Assembly: GCF_023100805.1 (NCBI RefSeq)
Contig: NZ_CP095855.1
Location: 7,791,001-7,855,000, forward strand
Reading direction: 5' to 3'
Origin: Chitinophaga filiformis
Lineage (GTDB): Bacteria; Bacteroidota; Bacteroidia; Chitinophagales; Chitinophagaceae
Length of the DNA stretch: 64,000 bases
Shown here in pieces: positions 53,615-63,457 of this stretch. The translations under genes were made by a program, and so were the position numbers. How positions within the stretch are numbered: the first letter of the stretch is position 1; each line of letters begins with the position of its first letter. A model generated the notes under the pieces. It did not search any database, was not told the DNA's origin, and saw only the letters and a list, made by a program, of their open reading frames with translations.

Positions 53615-53927
53615 AATTGTTTTCTATTTAAAAACTGTTAAAAATTTACTAATAACCCGTTTTTTTACCCAGCAAAGGTAAAATTCTCAAATGAATATTC
53701 AAATTTTTGTTACAATATTATTTTCATTGATAACTAGTTAACTACTAGTGCTTAGGCAAAACAAATGTTATACCTTAATTTGCCTTGGTATATAACGAAT
53801 AAGCATATTTGTTATAACTAAAACAAAGTAATGTTAAAGTTATGTTACACCCATATATACAAATTAGGGGCCAAATTGTTAAAATTTGACATTTTAAGCA
53901 TAGCTTAGCAATCTTTTTAAAGCACCT
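53615..53927. other. AT-rich divergent promoter region
   Basis: 313 bases between the OmpA gene and the polyprenyl synthase gene. It holds the OmpA promoter (53673-53703), two ACTAGT copies, and a possible hairpin GTTATACC/GGTATATAAC further right. No clear promoter for the plus-strand gene is seen, and no gene or RNA is evident. Confidence 0.5.
53673..53703 (-). promoter_or_regulatory. Promoter of the OmpA-family gene
   Basis: On the minus strand TTTG (53703-53700), exactly 19 bases, then TACCTTTG (53680-53673), a perfect match to TTTG-N19-TAnnTTTG. The leader to the ATG at 53614 is about 50 bases. Confidence 0.75.
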
Positions 53928-54893
53928 ATGGACGAAATTAAACACCTGATCAGTAAGGAATTACAGGATTTTGAAAGCAAATTCGCTGACGCTGTAAAAA
54001 GCCATGTCCCCCTTTTGGACAGGATCATGCATTACATCGTTAAACGTAAAGGCAAACAGATCAGACCCATGTTTGTGCTTTTATCTGCCAAACTCTTTAA
54101 TAATAATATACAGGAAAGCACATATCATGCCGCAGCCTTCGTAGAATTGCTCCATACGGCAACACTTGTCCACGACGATGTGGTGGATGATGCCAATGAA
54201 AGACGGGGCTTCTTTTCCATCAATGCACTGTGGAAAAACAAGATAGCCGTTTTGGTAGGAGACTATCTCCTGTCCAAAGGCTTACTACTTTCAGTAAACA
54301 ACAATGAGTTCAAAGCCTTAAAGATCCTTTCAGAAGCCGTAAGGGAAATGAGCGAGGGCGAGCTCCTGCAGATAGAAAAGACCCGCAAGCTTAATATTAA
54401 AGAAGATATCTACTTTGAGATCATCCGCCGGAAAACAGCTTCTCTCCTCGCCTCTGCCTGCGCTGCTGGCGCCTGGAGCACTACCAACAACGATGAAACG
54501 ACAGAGAAAATGCGTCTCTTCGGCGAAAAAGTAGGTGTGGCCTTCCAGATCAAAGACGACCTTTTCGATTATGGCTCCGATAAAATAGGCAAACCTACAG
54601 GGATTGATATACGGGAAAAGAAAATGACCCTTCCCCTTATTTATACCCTGGAACATGCCACACCAGATATCAGGAGACGTATTATTAATATCGTCAAAAA
54701 TCACAATACCGATAAAGAACGCGTCGCCGAAGTAATTGAACTGGTTAAAAAATCCGGCGGTATCGAATATACACAACAGAAAATGTTCGAGTACCGCGAC
54801 GATGCTTTGGCCATCCTCCACAGCTTTCCTGACAATGAGATCAGGGCCGGCCTGGAAACATTGGTAAGATATACTACAGATCGTACTTTTTAA
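53928..54893 (+). CDS. Polyprenyl diphosphate synthase
   Basis: All-trans isoprenyl diphosphate synthase (321 aa) giving the side chain of menaquinone or a similar chain. The first Asp motif is HDDVVDDANERRG (D83 onwards) and the second KDDLFDYGSDKIGKP. Chain length cannot be read from sequence with confidence, though octaprenyl-type enzymes look like this. Together with mqnB/mqnD it fits menaquinone synthesis. The recJ gene follows after 68 bases. Confidence 0.92.
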   Translation: MDEIKHLISKELQDFESKFADAVKSHVPLLDRIMHYIVKRKGKQIRPMFVLLSAKLFNNNIQESTYHAAAFVELLHTATLVHDDVVDDANERRGFFSINALWKNKIAVLVGDYLLSKGLLLSVNNNEFKALKILSEAVREMSEGELLQIEKTRKLNIKEDIYFEIIRRKTASLLASACAAGAWSTTNNDETTEKMRLFGEKVGVAFQIKDDLFDYGSDKIGKPTGIDIREKKMTLPLIYTLEHATPDIRRRIINIVKNHNTDKERVAEVIELVKKSGGIEYTQQKMFEYRDDALAILHSFPDNEIRAGLETLVRYTTDRTF

Positions 54894-54961
54894 CCAATAA
54901 AAACTTATCTTCCGAGAACAGAACACTATTCGAACAACTTTAGATACTAACTCACGCATTA

Positions 54962-56671
54962 ATGCAAAAACGCTGGACAGTCCGATCTTATCAACCGAAA
55001 CAGGAAGCATTGCTCCAGTCGTCTTTGCGCATTCACCCTTTACTATGCAGATTGCTGGTGCAAAGGGGCATGCATACCTACGATGAATCACGCCTGTTCT
55101 TCCGGCCTACCCTTACAGACCTGCACGATCCCTGGCTGATGAAAGACATGGATAAAGCAGTCTCCCGTATTGAACAGGCCTTTTTCAGAAATGAAAAGAT
55201 CCTCGTTTTCGGCGACTATGACGTGGATGGTACCACTGCTGTAGCTACTGTTTTTGACTTTCTGCATTCTTTATATAATAACATCGAATTTTATATCCCT
55301 CACCGCTATAAAGAAGGATACGGCATTTCCAAACAAGGTATCGAATACGCCAGGGATAATGAATTCACCCTGGTCATTGCACTGGACTGCGGCATCAAAG
55401 CCATTGACCAGATCACCTGGGCAGCCGGCAATGGCATTGATTTTATCATCTGCGATCACCACCTGCCCGACGCTATATTGCCACCGGCAGTGGCCATCCT
55501 CAACCCAAAGCAATACGATTGCCCTTATCCATATAAAGAGTTAAGCGGCTGCGGCATCGGCTATAAACTGATCTCCGCCTTTGCACAGAAAAGAGGTGTG
55601 CCAGATGAAAAAGTTCATAAATACCTGGACCTGGTAGCCACCAGTATCGCCGCCGACATTGTACCGATGACCGGAGAGAACCGCGTGCTGGCCTTTCATG
55701 GCTTAAAGAAAGTAAACGCTGATCCGCTTCCCGGTATACAGGCATTGATAGAATTAAGCGGGTTGAAAGAGCAGCTGACCATCTCCAATCTTGTATTTGT
55801 AATAGCGCCACGCGTCAATGCTGCCGGCAGAATGGACGATGCAAGAAAAGCAGTGAACCTCTTCGTGGAAACTGATAAGGAAAAAGCAATGGAGATCGCC
55901 AAAGTGCTGCATGCCGACAATTTCGACAGGAAAGAAATAGACGGCAACATCACCAAAGAAGCAGTTGAATTATTGCAGAACGATCTTACACTGCAGGATA
56001 AAAAATCCACCGTTCTATATAAACCCGATTGGCATAAAGGCGTAGTAGGCATCGTTGCCTCCCGCCTGATCGACAAATATTATTATCGCCCTACCATTAT
56101 TCTTACACTGAGTAACGATAGAGTGGCAGGTTCTGCACGCTCCGTTACCGGTTTCAATGTATACGAAGCCATTCACCAATGCAAGGAGCTCCTGGAGAAT
56201 TATGGCGGTCATTTTTATGCGGCAGGTATGACATTAAAACCTGAAAATGTTACTGCATTCCAAAAGAAATTTGAAGAAGTAGTGGCCACTACCATTGATC
56301 CCGATTTGCTGGTACCGGAAATACTGATCGATACCGAGATCCAACTGAAAGATATTACCCCCGCTTTTTTCAATATCCTGCGGCAATTTGAACCACTGGG
56401 ACCGGAAAACCTGCGTCCCGTTTTCCTCGTCAGGAATGTAGTTGACAGTGGTTATTCAAGGCTTGTAAAGGATGAACATATTAAGTTCTCCGTAAAACAG
56501 GGCAAATCTCCTAACGCATTAACGGGCATAGGTTTCTACATGTCCGAAAAATTCCACATTGTCAACAGTAAACAGCCCTTCGATATGGTATTTACCATCG
56601 ATGAAAACGAATGGAACGGTAAAATGAACCTGCAATTAAAAGTTATTGACATCAGGACCACCACTAAGTAA
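54962..56671 (+). CDS. recJ: Single-stranded-DNA-specific exonuclease RecJ
   Basis: 5'-3' exonuclease of the DHH family acting in recombination and mismatch repair. The 569-aa protein has the metal motifs DYDVDG (85-90), the ALDCG Asp and DHH (165-167), as well as the SGCGIGYKL and GGHFYAAGM (DHHA1) motifs. The length is as expected. It may be co-transcribed with the polyprenyl synthase gene. Confidence 0.95.
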   Translation: MQKRWTVRSYQPKQEALLQSSLRIHPLLCRLLVQRGMHTYDESRLFFRPTLTDLHDPWLMKDMDKAVSRIEQAFFRNEKILVFGDYDVDGTTAVATVFDFLHSLYNNIEFYIPHRYKEGYGISKQGIEYARDNEFTLVIALDCGIKAIDQITWAAGNGIDFIICDHHLPDAILPPAVAILNPKQYDCPYPYKELSGCGIGYKLISAFAQKRGVPDEKVHKYLDLVATSIAADIVPMTGENRVLAFHGLKKVNADPLPGIQALIELSGLKEQLTISNLVFVIAPRVNAAGRMDDARKAVNLFVETDKEKAMEIAKVLHADNFDRKEIDGNITKEAVELLQNDLTLQDKKSTVLYKPDWHKGVVGIVASRLIDKYYYRPTIILTLSNDRVAGSARSVTGFNVYEAIHQCKELLENYGGHFYAAGMTLKPENVTAFQKKFEEVVATTIDPDLLVPEILIDTEIQLKDITPAFFNILRQFEPLGPENLRPVFLVRNVVDSGYSRLVKDEHIKFSVKQGKSPNALTGIGFYMSEKFHIVNSKQPFDMVFTIDENEWNGKMNLQLKVIDIRTTTK

Positions 56672-56721
56672 TAATACTTATTCTCTCTCTTCTTCCGTAT
56701 TGTTTAACCTGCTATAACAGT

Positions 56722-57516
56722 CTACCGTTTCTGTTGTAACAGCCAGGTATATAACGTACTATCTGCATATGCTTTTGTCCAGGCATCATGCCCGCCTGTT
56801 GCATTTTCTGTGTACTTAACCAGCTTGCTTCCACACGTCTTCAATGCATTTACCATGTCTCGCGAGCCGGCTACACTTACCGTCGGATCATTGGCATTAT
56901 GAAAGGCCCATACCTGCATATTTTTCAGTACACAAGCCTGCGACGGTGTACCTGCACCGCTGATCGGCACAATAGCTGCAAACTTCTGAGGGCTGGCCTG
57001 CGCCCAGTTCCAGGTGCCGTAGCCGCCCATACTTAATCCTGTCAAATAAACACGCGCACTGTCTACATGATACTTCTTCAGCACTTCCTTATACAGCTGT
57101 TGTAAGACATCGGTATTCCACCAGGATGCAGTACACTGGGGAGCGATCATCACAAACTGCTTTCCTGTTACCACTTTTGGCAGCCCTACTTTTCTGATCA
57201 CGTTGATATCGGTTCCTATCTCCCCCACTCCATGCAGGAAGATCACAACGGGCCATTTATATGCTTTTTTCTCGTTGTAAGTATCGGGAACATACAGCAG
57301 ATAATCGTCGATGTTGCCACCTTTATAGTCCATTGTCTTTACGGTGATGCCCGGGGTCTGAGGGTCAAACACGTCTTCTTTGGGAGGATCGGGTATCGTA
57401 TCAGTTCCATTACCGCCGGGTGTTGCGGCTTCATTCTTTTTGGAGCAGGCTACTATATTACCTAAAGAAACAAGCAGTAGCACATAAATAAATCTCTTAA
57501 TTGTTCTTCTTTTCAT
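56722..57516 (-). CDS. Lipoprotein alpha/beta hydrolase (carboxylesterase)
   Basis: Envelope lipoprotein esterase (264 aa). The signal peptide ends at Cys24 (NIVAC). After a Pro/Gly-rich spacer the alpha/beta hydrolase has the oxyanion stretch FLHGVGE, nucleophile Ser162 in GLSMGG, Asp207 (NANDPT) and His240 (GGHDAW). It resembles PHB depolymerase or feruloyl esterase-like proteins of polysaccharide degraders; the substrate is unknown. It sits between convergent recJ and the htpG terminator. Confidence 0.85.
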   Translation of the reverse strand: MKRRTIKRFIYVLLLVSLGNIVACSKKNEAATPGGNGTDTIPDPPKEDVFDPQTPGITVKTMDYKGGNIDDYLLYVPDTYNEKKAYKWPVVIFLHGVGEIGTDINVIRKVGLPKVVTGKQFVMIAPQCTASWWNTDVLQQLYKEVLKKYHVDSARVYLTGLSMGGYGTWNWAQASPQKFAAIVPISGAGTPSQACVLKNMQVWAFHNANDPTVSVAGSRDMVNALKTCGSKLVKYTENATGGHDAWTKAYADSTLYTWLLQQKR

Positions 57517-57536
57517 ATGTGTGGCATAAATGAAAA

Positions 57537-57565
57537 ATCCCGCCTCATGTGCTATGAGACGGGAT
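57537..57565 (-). terminator. Terminator of htpG
   Basis: ATCCCGCCTCAT (57537-57548) pairs with ATGAGACGGGAT (57554-57565) with one mismatch, then ATTTTTC on the minus strand, 56 bases beyond the htpG stop. Confidence 0.8.
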
Positions 57566-57620
57566 CCGGGTTGTTATTTCTTATTGCAAACCTACTACAT
57601 TGTTGCTTTACAATAGCAGA

Positions 57621-59456
57621 TTAATTCTTCTTTTCTGCACTCATCAACTCAACACTTCTATTCACAAATGCGGTAAGATCGGCGCCTGTCAGCAGGTTCT
57701 GTGATAATAACGCAAGATCTGCCAGGTTTCGTACCTGCTTCTGCTGTTTATCATTATCATTTTCTTCGAGGATCTGCAGATAGATAGGATGGTTTGCGTT
57801 GATGGTCATATTGATCTCATCCGGCATGTTTGCATACCAGCTCATACCGCTTCCGCCTACTGCCGCCATATCTTTCATACGACGCATGAATTCCGGACGG
57901 GTTACAATCACCGGCTGTGCATCTGCGCTCAGACCTTTCAGTTCCACCTTCACATGCTGCTGCGGAATATGCTGGAACAATTCCTTCAGTTTTGATTCCT
58001 GGTCGGATGTCAATACACTTTCAGATTTTTCGTCTTTATCCACCAGGTTATCAGCTATATCAGCATCCACACGGGTGAACATCATGCTATCCCATCTTGG
58101 CTCCATATTGTTGATGAACGCAGCATCTACAATAGTATCCAGCTTCACGATCTTATATCCCTTGTTCTTTGCCGCCTGTATGTAGCTATCCTGCTGCACT
58201 GCATTTGTTGCATACAATACGACCAGCTTTCCATCTTTATTGGTCTGCAAAGCACTTGTTTCCTGTTTATATTCTTCCAGTGTATAGAACTTGCCTTCCT
58301 CTGTGATATCTTCCATGATCAGGAATTTGTTCCCTTTCTCCTGGAATTTATCATCAGTCATCATACCATATTTTGCAAACAGGCCGATGGATTCCCATTT
58401 CTCTTCAAAGCTCTTACGATCATTACGGAAGATCTCATCCAGTTTATCAGCTACTTTCTTGGTGATATAAGTGCTGATCTTTTTCACATTCGGATCGCCC
58501 TGCAGATAACTGCGGCTTACGTTCAGCGGAATATCCGGACTGTCTATCACACCATGCAGCAACATCAGGAATTCAGGAACGATATCCTTTACTTCATCCG
58601 TTACGAATACCTGGTTGGAATACAGGCTGATCTTATCCTTCTGTACCTCAAAAGTCTTGCTGATCTTAGGGAAATACAGGATACCTGTCAGGTTGAACGG
58701 ATAATCCACATTCAGATGGATCCAGAACAAAGGCGCTTCTGCGTATGGATATAATTCTTTGTAGAAATTCTGGTAATCTTCCGGTGTCAGGTCGCTCGGC
58801 TTCTTGGTCCATGCGGGACTGGTATTATTCAGCTGTTTGTCTGCAAATTTTACAGGTACAGGCAGGAATTTACAGAACTTCTCCAGCATGGTCTGAATAC
58901 GGTGCTCATCCAGGAACTCTTCACTTTCTTCGTTAATATGCAGCACAATGTCAGTACCACGGCTTTCCTTCGTGGTTTCTTCCAGCATATATTCAGGGCT
59001 GCCATCACATTCCCAGCGCACAGCAGGTGCATCTTCTTTGTGTGACTTAGAGAAGATCTCCACCTGGTTACTTACCATGAAGGAAGAATAGAAACCGAGA
59101 CCGAAGTGACCAATGATATTAGCGCCGTCTGTCTGGCCTTTGTATTTTTTCAGGAATTCTTCTGCACCGGAGAAAGCTACCTGGTTAATGTATTTGTCTA
59201 CTTCTTCGGCGGTCATACCCACTCCCATATCGGAAATGGTCAGCGTCTTTTTCTCTTTATCCAGCTTCACTGTAATTTCAGGGGTGCCCAGCTCACCTTT
59301 AAACTCTCCGACACTAGCCAGGGTTTTTAGCTTCTGTGTAGCGTCAACCGCATTGCTCACCAGCTCGCGGATGAAGATCTCATGGTCTGAATAGAGGAAT
59401 TTTTTGATAATGGGGAAAATGTTCTCTGTCTGAACACGTATTGCTCCTTTCTGCAT
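57621..59456 (-). CDS. htpG: Chaperone HtpG (Hsp90)
   Basis: Hsp90 chaperone of 611 aa. The Bergerat ATP site has ELVSNAVDA (Glu31, Asn35, Asp38), DMGVGMT and GHFGLGFYS. The middle and C-terminal domains are complete. The start is ATG 59456 (MQKGAIRVQTEN); the frame stays open for 98 codons further upstream, but that extension is not Hsp90-like and includes a Cys/Arg-rich stretch. A polypurine sequence (GGAG) lies just upstream of the ATG. It is monocistronic and divergent from the nuclease gene. Confidence 0.96.
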   Translation of the reverse strand: MQKGAIRVQTENIFPIIKKFLYSDHEIFIRELVSNAVDATQKLKTLASVGEFKGELGTPEITVKLDKEKKTLTISDMGVGMTAEEVDKYINQVAFSGAEEFLKKYKGQTDGANIIGHFGLGFYSSFMVSNQVEIFSKSHKEDAPAVRWECDGSPEYMLEETTKESRGTDIVLHINEESEEFLDEHRIQTMLEKFCKFLPVPVKFADKQLNNTSPAWTKKPSDLTPEDYQNFYKELYPYAEAPLFWIHLNVDYPFNLTGILYFPKISKTFEVQKDKISLYSNQVFVTDEVKDIVPEFLMLLHGVIDSPDIPLNVSRSYLQGDPNVKKISTYITKKVADKLDEIFRNDRKSFEEKWESIGLFAKYGMMTDDKFQEKGNKFLIMEDITEEGKFYTLEEYKQETSALQTNKDGKLVVLYATNAVQQDSYIQAAKNKGYKIVKLDTIVDAAFINNMEPRWDSMMFTRVDADIADNLVDKDEKSESVLTSDQESKLKELFQHIPQQHVKVELKGLSADAQPVIVTRPEFMRRMKDMAAVGGSGMSWYANMPDEINMTINANHPIYLQILEENDNDKQQKQVRNLADLALLSQNLLTGADLTAFVNRSVELMSAEKKN

Positions 59457-59777
59457 GGGTGTCAAAATTTTTAATTCTCCCTGACAAAGGATATGCCAGC
59501 AGACATTAAGCTGACAAACTGTCTGCGAGAAGAGAAAAACAGGGCTCCTGCGTGCCGCTCCCTGTTCGATGCGCCTTCGTCGCTTATTCGTTGCTTCTTC
59601 GACCAATGCATGCCCGTATGCAGAAATGGCATTTTTTCCGCCCGCCGGCTTAACAAATAAATCATATGAACGGTCCCTCAACTCTAGGACAATTATTGTA
59701 GTTTTAATGTCCTGACCCCGGTGACATGTTGAGATGTATGTTTTACCCAAACCCTCTTTCTAAATCGCTGTTTTTAT
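59457..59777. other. 321-base divergent spacer between htpG and the secreted nuclease
   Basis: No gene is supported. It contains a weak minus-strand promoter-like pair (TTG, 18 bases, TTTATTTG with the -7 at 59661-59654) and an inverted pair AGGACA/TGTCCT at 59686-59713. It has a G+C-rich patch at about 59540-59650. No heat-shock operator (CIRCE-like) was seen. Confidence 0.45.
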
Positions 59778-62700
59778 ATGAAAAGACCTTTACTCCTTTT
59801 CTTTACCGCAGTTTGTTTTGCCAATGCCAGCGCGCAAACGCAACCTGCTGCCCAGACACTGCCTTATCAGCAGCCATTCAGCACCTTAGCGCCCTCATCC
59901 ACCACCTATCCGGATGGATGGCAGGGCTGGACACTTTCCGGATCGCCCTCTGGCAGTTTTAATGTGCTGCCACCCGCCTCTGACAAAGCGCTTGTAACAG
60001 GCAGCGCTTCCAGCACGGCTAATGGCGTATACAATTACTCCGGGAAACTGGGCTTCCTCAATAGCGGTAGTGTGGATAACTCCCTGGTACTGGCCCTGAA
60101 CACCAGCGGCCAGACCAACATCGCTTTTCAGTATGATGTGATGACGCTGCGTAACCCTTACGACGGTACCAGCAACACCCGCATCAACGAAGTAACCCTG
60201 CAGTACCGTATCGGGAACACCGGTAATTTTACCAATATCACCGGCGTGGAATACCAGAATGGTACCACCCAGCAAACCGGTTCCGGCGTGACCACGCCAC
60301 TGGATTCCGCTCATCGGTCGCTGGTATTGCCGGCAGCCTGCGACAATCAGCCCCTGGTACAGCTGCGCTGGGTAAACCGCCAGATCAGCGGAGCAGGCTC
60401 CCGCCCTTCGTTTGCCATCGACAACATCGTGGCAGGCAGTTCGGGTGCAGATGTAACGCCACCTGCTATCGACAGCTTGTTCCCCGCCAACAACAGCACT
60501 GATATATCTCCATCTGCCCAGCCATCCATATTTTTCAGCGAAAATATCAAGGCAGGCAATGGTCAGCTCATACTGCACAACGTTACCGCCGGCACACAAC
60601 AGGTATTCCCTGTGGATAGCGCCGCTGTGATCATCAGCAATAAAACACTTACACTGGCTGCAACACTGCAGCCACAGCAGCATTACTATATCACCCTGGA
60701 TGATGGCGCCATACTTGATCTGAGTGGCAACGTGTTTGCCGGGATCACGGACAACAGCACCTGGACATTCAGCACCGGCGCCCAACAGTTGTCGTTTGAC
60801 TTCAATACCTGCATGAGCGGCAGCATCACCGGCGGCTTCAGGCAATACAGCGTAAGCGGCGCCCAGAAATGGGATTGTACCACCTTCGGACAGAACGGCA
60901 ACGGCGTACAGATCAACGGCTATAGCGGCGGTCCGATTGAAAATGAGGACTGGCTGATCTCACCAGCCTTCGATCTTTCCGGTTTTGACTATCCCCTGCT
61001 GGATTTCGCCAGCCGGACGGCTTTCTCCGGCCCCTCCCTTCAACTGATGGTCTCTGCCAACTACGACGGTGCCAGCAATCCGCACACTGCCACCTGGACA
61101 CCGGTGAACGGACGTTTCCCGGCCCTGCTGTCAGACACCTGGACCGTTTCAGACAGTATCAACCTGGCAGCTTTTAAACAGCCTGAGGTATACATCGCTT
61201 TTGTTTACACCTCTTCTCCTGCCGTAGGTGCGGCCCGCTGGACATTGGACAATTTCCATATCACCAACAGCCCGGTAGCGCCTAAGCCATCCCTTGATCT
61301 GAATACCAACAGCATCGACTTTGACTATGTTCCCGCAGGTCAGCAGTCATCGCCGTTGCCATTCACTTTCCAGGCTAATGACTTCATTGACAGTCTGACC
61401 ATTGTTTCGTCTTCCGTATTTTTCATAGCGAAAGACAGCAATGGCGTATACAGCCAGTCGCTGACCTATCTGCCCGATTCACTGAATGGCCCACGTACCG
61501 TTTGGGTGAAATTCCAGCCAGCCGCCGCAGATCAAAACTATACCGGCGCTATTACCTTCCGGAGCGACAGCATTCATGTACCAGCCATTCCCCTTTCCGG
61601 TACTTCCCTGCGTTCCCTGAAAGTGGTGAACTGGAATATCGAGTGGTTTGGCAGCCCGGTACAGAATCCGGCCAACGACAGCCTGCAACAGGCCAATGTA
61701 ACGACCATCCTCAAAAAGCTGGACGCAGACATTTTTGCACTGGCAGAGGTCGTAGACACCGCCCGTTTCAGGGCAGTGGCCAACCAGATGCCGGGGTATA
61801 GTTATATTATATCCGATTTCGGTTCTTATGCAGATAGTATTAAAGATGTGGACTATGCCTCCGCCCAGAAACTGGCATTCCTGTATAAGACATCGGTTAT
61901 CAGGGGATTAAGCTCCTACGGCGTACTACGCAGGGGCGGCAGCAGCGATGCGTATTACAACTGGTCGTCCGGCAGGTTCCCCTTCCTCCTGGAAGCACGG
62001 GCTAAACTGAACAACGACAGCGCCCTGATCCGATTTGTATTGCTGCATGCGAAAGCCAATACCGGCACAGCCGCAGATAAGATCGAGTCCTGGCACAGGC
62101 GTAAAAACGGCAACCTGGAGCTGAAAGACAGCCTGGATGCCCAGTATCCGACAGCTAACCTGGTAATACTCGGCGACTTCAATGACGCATTGAACAAGAC
62201 CATCACCACCGAACTGGCGCCAGATACCACGACCTCTTACATAGACTTCGTCGATGACAGTATCCATTATAAACCGCTGACCCTGCCGCTCAGTTTACAG
62301 GGCCAGAAATCTACCGCGTCTTTTAACACGGTGATTGATAATGTACTGGCTTCCGATGAAATGGCCCTGAGCTACCTGCCGGGATCTGCCCGCGTAAGGA
62401 CAGAGGTGGAAAAACTGGTGAACAGCTACAGCAGCACCACTACAGACCACTACCCTGTGCAGACCAGCTACAACCTGCATGTACTGGCGCATCCTGCACC
62501 GCTGGAAGACTTCTCTGCCACAGTTGACACGGGAGATGTAAAACTGACCTGGAGCACACCTTATGAGCTGAACACCGCCTATTTTGTGGTACAACGGTCC
62601 CGGAATCAGCAGCAATTTGAATCTGTGGACACTGTGGCGGCTCATGGTACCACCTCTCTGCCAAACAGTTATGTTACATACGATACCCGCCCCTGGCTGG

Positions 62701-63041
62701 GACTTTCCTATTACAGGCTGAAAACAGTGAGTCTTGACGGATCAGTTAGCTATAGCAGCAATGAAAGAGTGATAATCACACTTAAAGATCTGATAAAGAA
62801 ACTTTTCTGGTGTATCTTTGGCCGCCAGTTACAGGTATATCTCGATATCGAAAGACCTGGGCAGGCCATTTTACAGCTGGTCGACATGCAGGGACATGTG
62901 AGACAGACGACGCTGACCACTGTTAATAAGGGAAGAAATATCAAGACATTGGATATCAGTAATTTGTCTAATGGTGTGTATATCCTGCGTGTACAGAGCA
63001 AGGAAGGCATCCAGACAAGCAAGATACTTGTTAACCACTGA
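59778..63041 (+). CDS. Secreted nuclease with Ig-like domains and T9SS sorting domain
   Basis: Large modular exported protein (1087 aa). Signal peptide 1-19 (NASAQ); a beta-sandwich (about 25-220); a bacterial Ig-like domain (about 227-335, TPPAIDSLFPANN); a choice-of-anchor/cleaved-adhesin-like domain (about 340-500); a beta domain (about 500-610); an endonuclease/exonuclease/phosphatase domain (about 612-895) with N620 (NIEW), E657, H757, D800 and N802 (GDFND), and D890-H891. The C-terminus (about 1015-1087) is a type IX secretion sorting domain (LQLVDMQGHV, NLSNGVYILRV). It should be exported through the SprA translocon and could release phosphate or degrade extracellular DNA. Confidence 0.85.
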   Translation: MKRPLLLFFTAVCFANASAQTQPAAQTLPYQQPFSTLAPSSTTYPDGWQGWTLSGSPSGSFNVLPPASDKALVTGSASSTANGVYNYSGKLGFLNSGSVDNSLVLALNTSGQTNIAFQYDVMTLRNPYDGTSNTRINEVTLQYRIGNTGNFTNITGVEYQNGTTQQTGSGVTTPLDSAHRSLVLPAACDNQPLVQLRWVNRQISGAGSRPSFAIDNIVAGSSGADVTPPAIDSLFPANNSTDISPSAQPSIFFSENIKAGNGQLILHNVTAGTQQVFPVDSAAVIISNKTLTLAATLQPQQHYYITLDDGAILDLSGNVFAGITDNSTWTFSTGAQQLSFDFNTCMSGSITGGFRQYSVSGAQKWDCTTFGQNGNGVQINGYSGGPIENEDWLISPAFDLSGFDYPLLDFASRTAFSGPSLQLMVSANYDGASNPHTATWTPVNGRFPALLSDTWTVSDSINLAAFKQPEVYIAFVYTSSPAVGAARWTLDNFHITNSPVAPKPSLDLNTNSIDFDYVPAGQQSSPLPFTFQANDFIDSLTIVSSSVFFIAKDSNGVYSQSLTYLPDSLNGPRTVWVKFQPAAADQNYTGAITFRSDSIHVPAIPLSGTSLRSLKVVNWNIEWFGSPVQNPANDSLQQANVTTILKKLDADIFALAEVVDTARFRAVANQMPGYSYIISDFGSYADSIKDVDYASAQKLAFLYKTSVIRGLSSYGVLRRGGSSDAYYNWSSGRFPFLLEARAKLNNDSALIRFVLLHAKANTGTAADKIESWHRRKNGNLELKDSLDAQYPTANLVILGDFNDALNKTITTELAPDTTTSYIDFVDDSIHYKPLTLPLSLQGQKSTASFNTVIDNVLASDEMALSYLPGSARVRTEVEKLVNSYSSTTTDHYPVQTSYNLHVLAHPAPLEDFSATVDTGDVKLTWSTPYELNTAYFVVQRSRNQQQFESVDTVAAHGTTSLPNSYVTYDTRPWLGLSYYRLKTVSLDGSVSYSSNERVIITLKDLIKKLFWCIFGRQLQVYLDIERPGQAILQLVDMQGHVRQTTLTTVNKGRNIKTLDISNLSNGVYILRVQSKEGIQTSKILVNH

Positions 63042-63066
63042 TCTTTTTGAAAAAGCCATTTGATCC

Positions 63067-63100
63067 AGCCGGTCTGTATTGCATACAGGCCGGCTTTTTT
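63067..63100 (+). terminator. Terminator of the nuclease gene
   Basis: AGCCGGTCTGTAT (63067-63079) pairs with ATACAGGCCGGCT (63083-63095) with one mismatch, followed by six T. Confidence 0.88.
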
Positions 63101-63180
63101 ATTGGAATTACCCTTCAGGCGTAAGGAGGCTGCAAAAGGCGTATGTATTCGGTTAAGATAGCTTAGGAGTCCGGTGGGGG

Positions 63181-63285
63181 CTTCTACTTACAGGCGCTCT
63201 GCTATAGCATTATAGGCACTGTTCTATAGCGAACGCTATAGAATTGTGGGTAAAATGTAGGACTATAGCGCCTGTAGGTAGGAAG
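63181..63285. repeat. Nested palindromic element upstream of rpsF
   Basis: Outer arms at 63181-63198 and 63267-63285 pair nearly perfectly, with ACAGGCGCT/AGCGCCTGT exact. At the centre TTCTATAGCG (63222-63231) and CGCTATAGAA (63234-63243) form a perfect palindrome with a two-base loop. CTATAGC or its complement occurs four times. It looks like a small palindromic or MITE-like element. Confidence 0.7.
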
Positions 63286-63385
63286 CGGTAGGACAGTCGA
63301 AGCGAATCTCCACCGAAGCGGTACCCTATAAAAGACCGGACAGGTAGCATCCCGCCTCCCCCTGAAAATCAATCCCCCGCTTTTA

Positions 63386-63416
63386 TTTGCTGGTGTCAGC
63401 AATTTCAGTATCTTTG
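63386..63416 (+). promoter_or_regulatory. Promoter of the rpsF operon
   Basis: TTTG (63386-63389), exactly 19 bases, then TATCTTTG (63409-63416), a perfect Bacteroidota promoter, 41 bases upstream of the rpsF ATG. Confidence 0.8.
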
Positions 63417-63457
63417 CACTCCTAATTTTTTTAACAAATTTTAAAACAGGGAAATTT

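Larger units (their letters stand above)
63042..63457. other. 416-base region before rpsF
   Basis: It contains the nuclease terminator, a nested inverted-repeat element at 63181-63285, a direct repeat GAAGCGGTA (63282-63290 and 63315-63323), and the rpsF promoter. No gene is supported; a 66-codon minus-strand frame crosses the palindromes. Confidence 0.6.

Noticed and set aside
59457..59750. N-terminal extension of htpG by 98 codons
   Set aside because: Hsp90 starts at MQKGAIRVQTEN; the extension is Arg/Cys-rich and unlike any Hsp90 N-terminus.
59895..60845. 316-codon frame antisense to the secreted nuclease
   Set aside because: The sense frame has a continuous domain structure; the antisense protein is Ala/Gly/Cys-rich and shows no family.
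63202..63402. 66-codon minus-strand frame before rpsF
   Set aside because: It runs across the palindromic element and the promoter and has no protein-like features.
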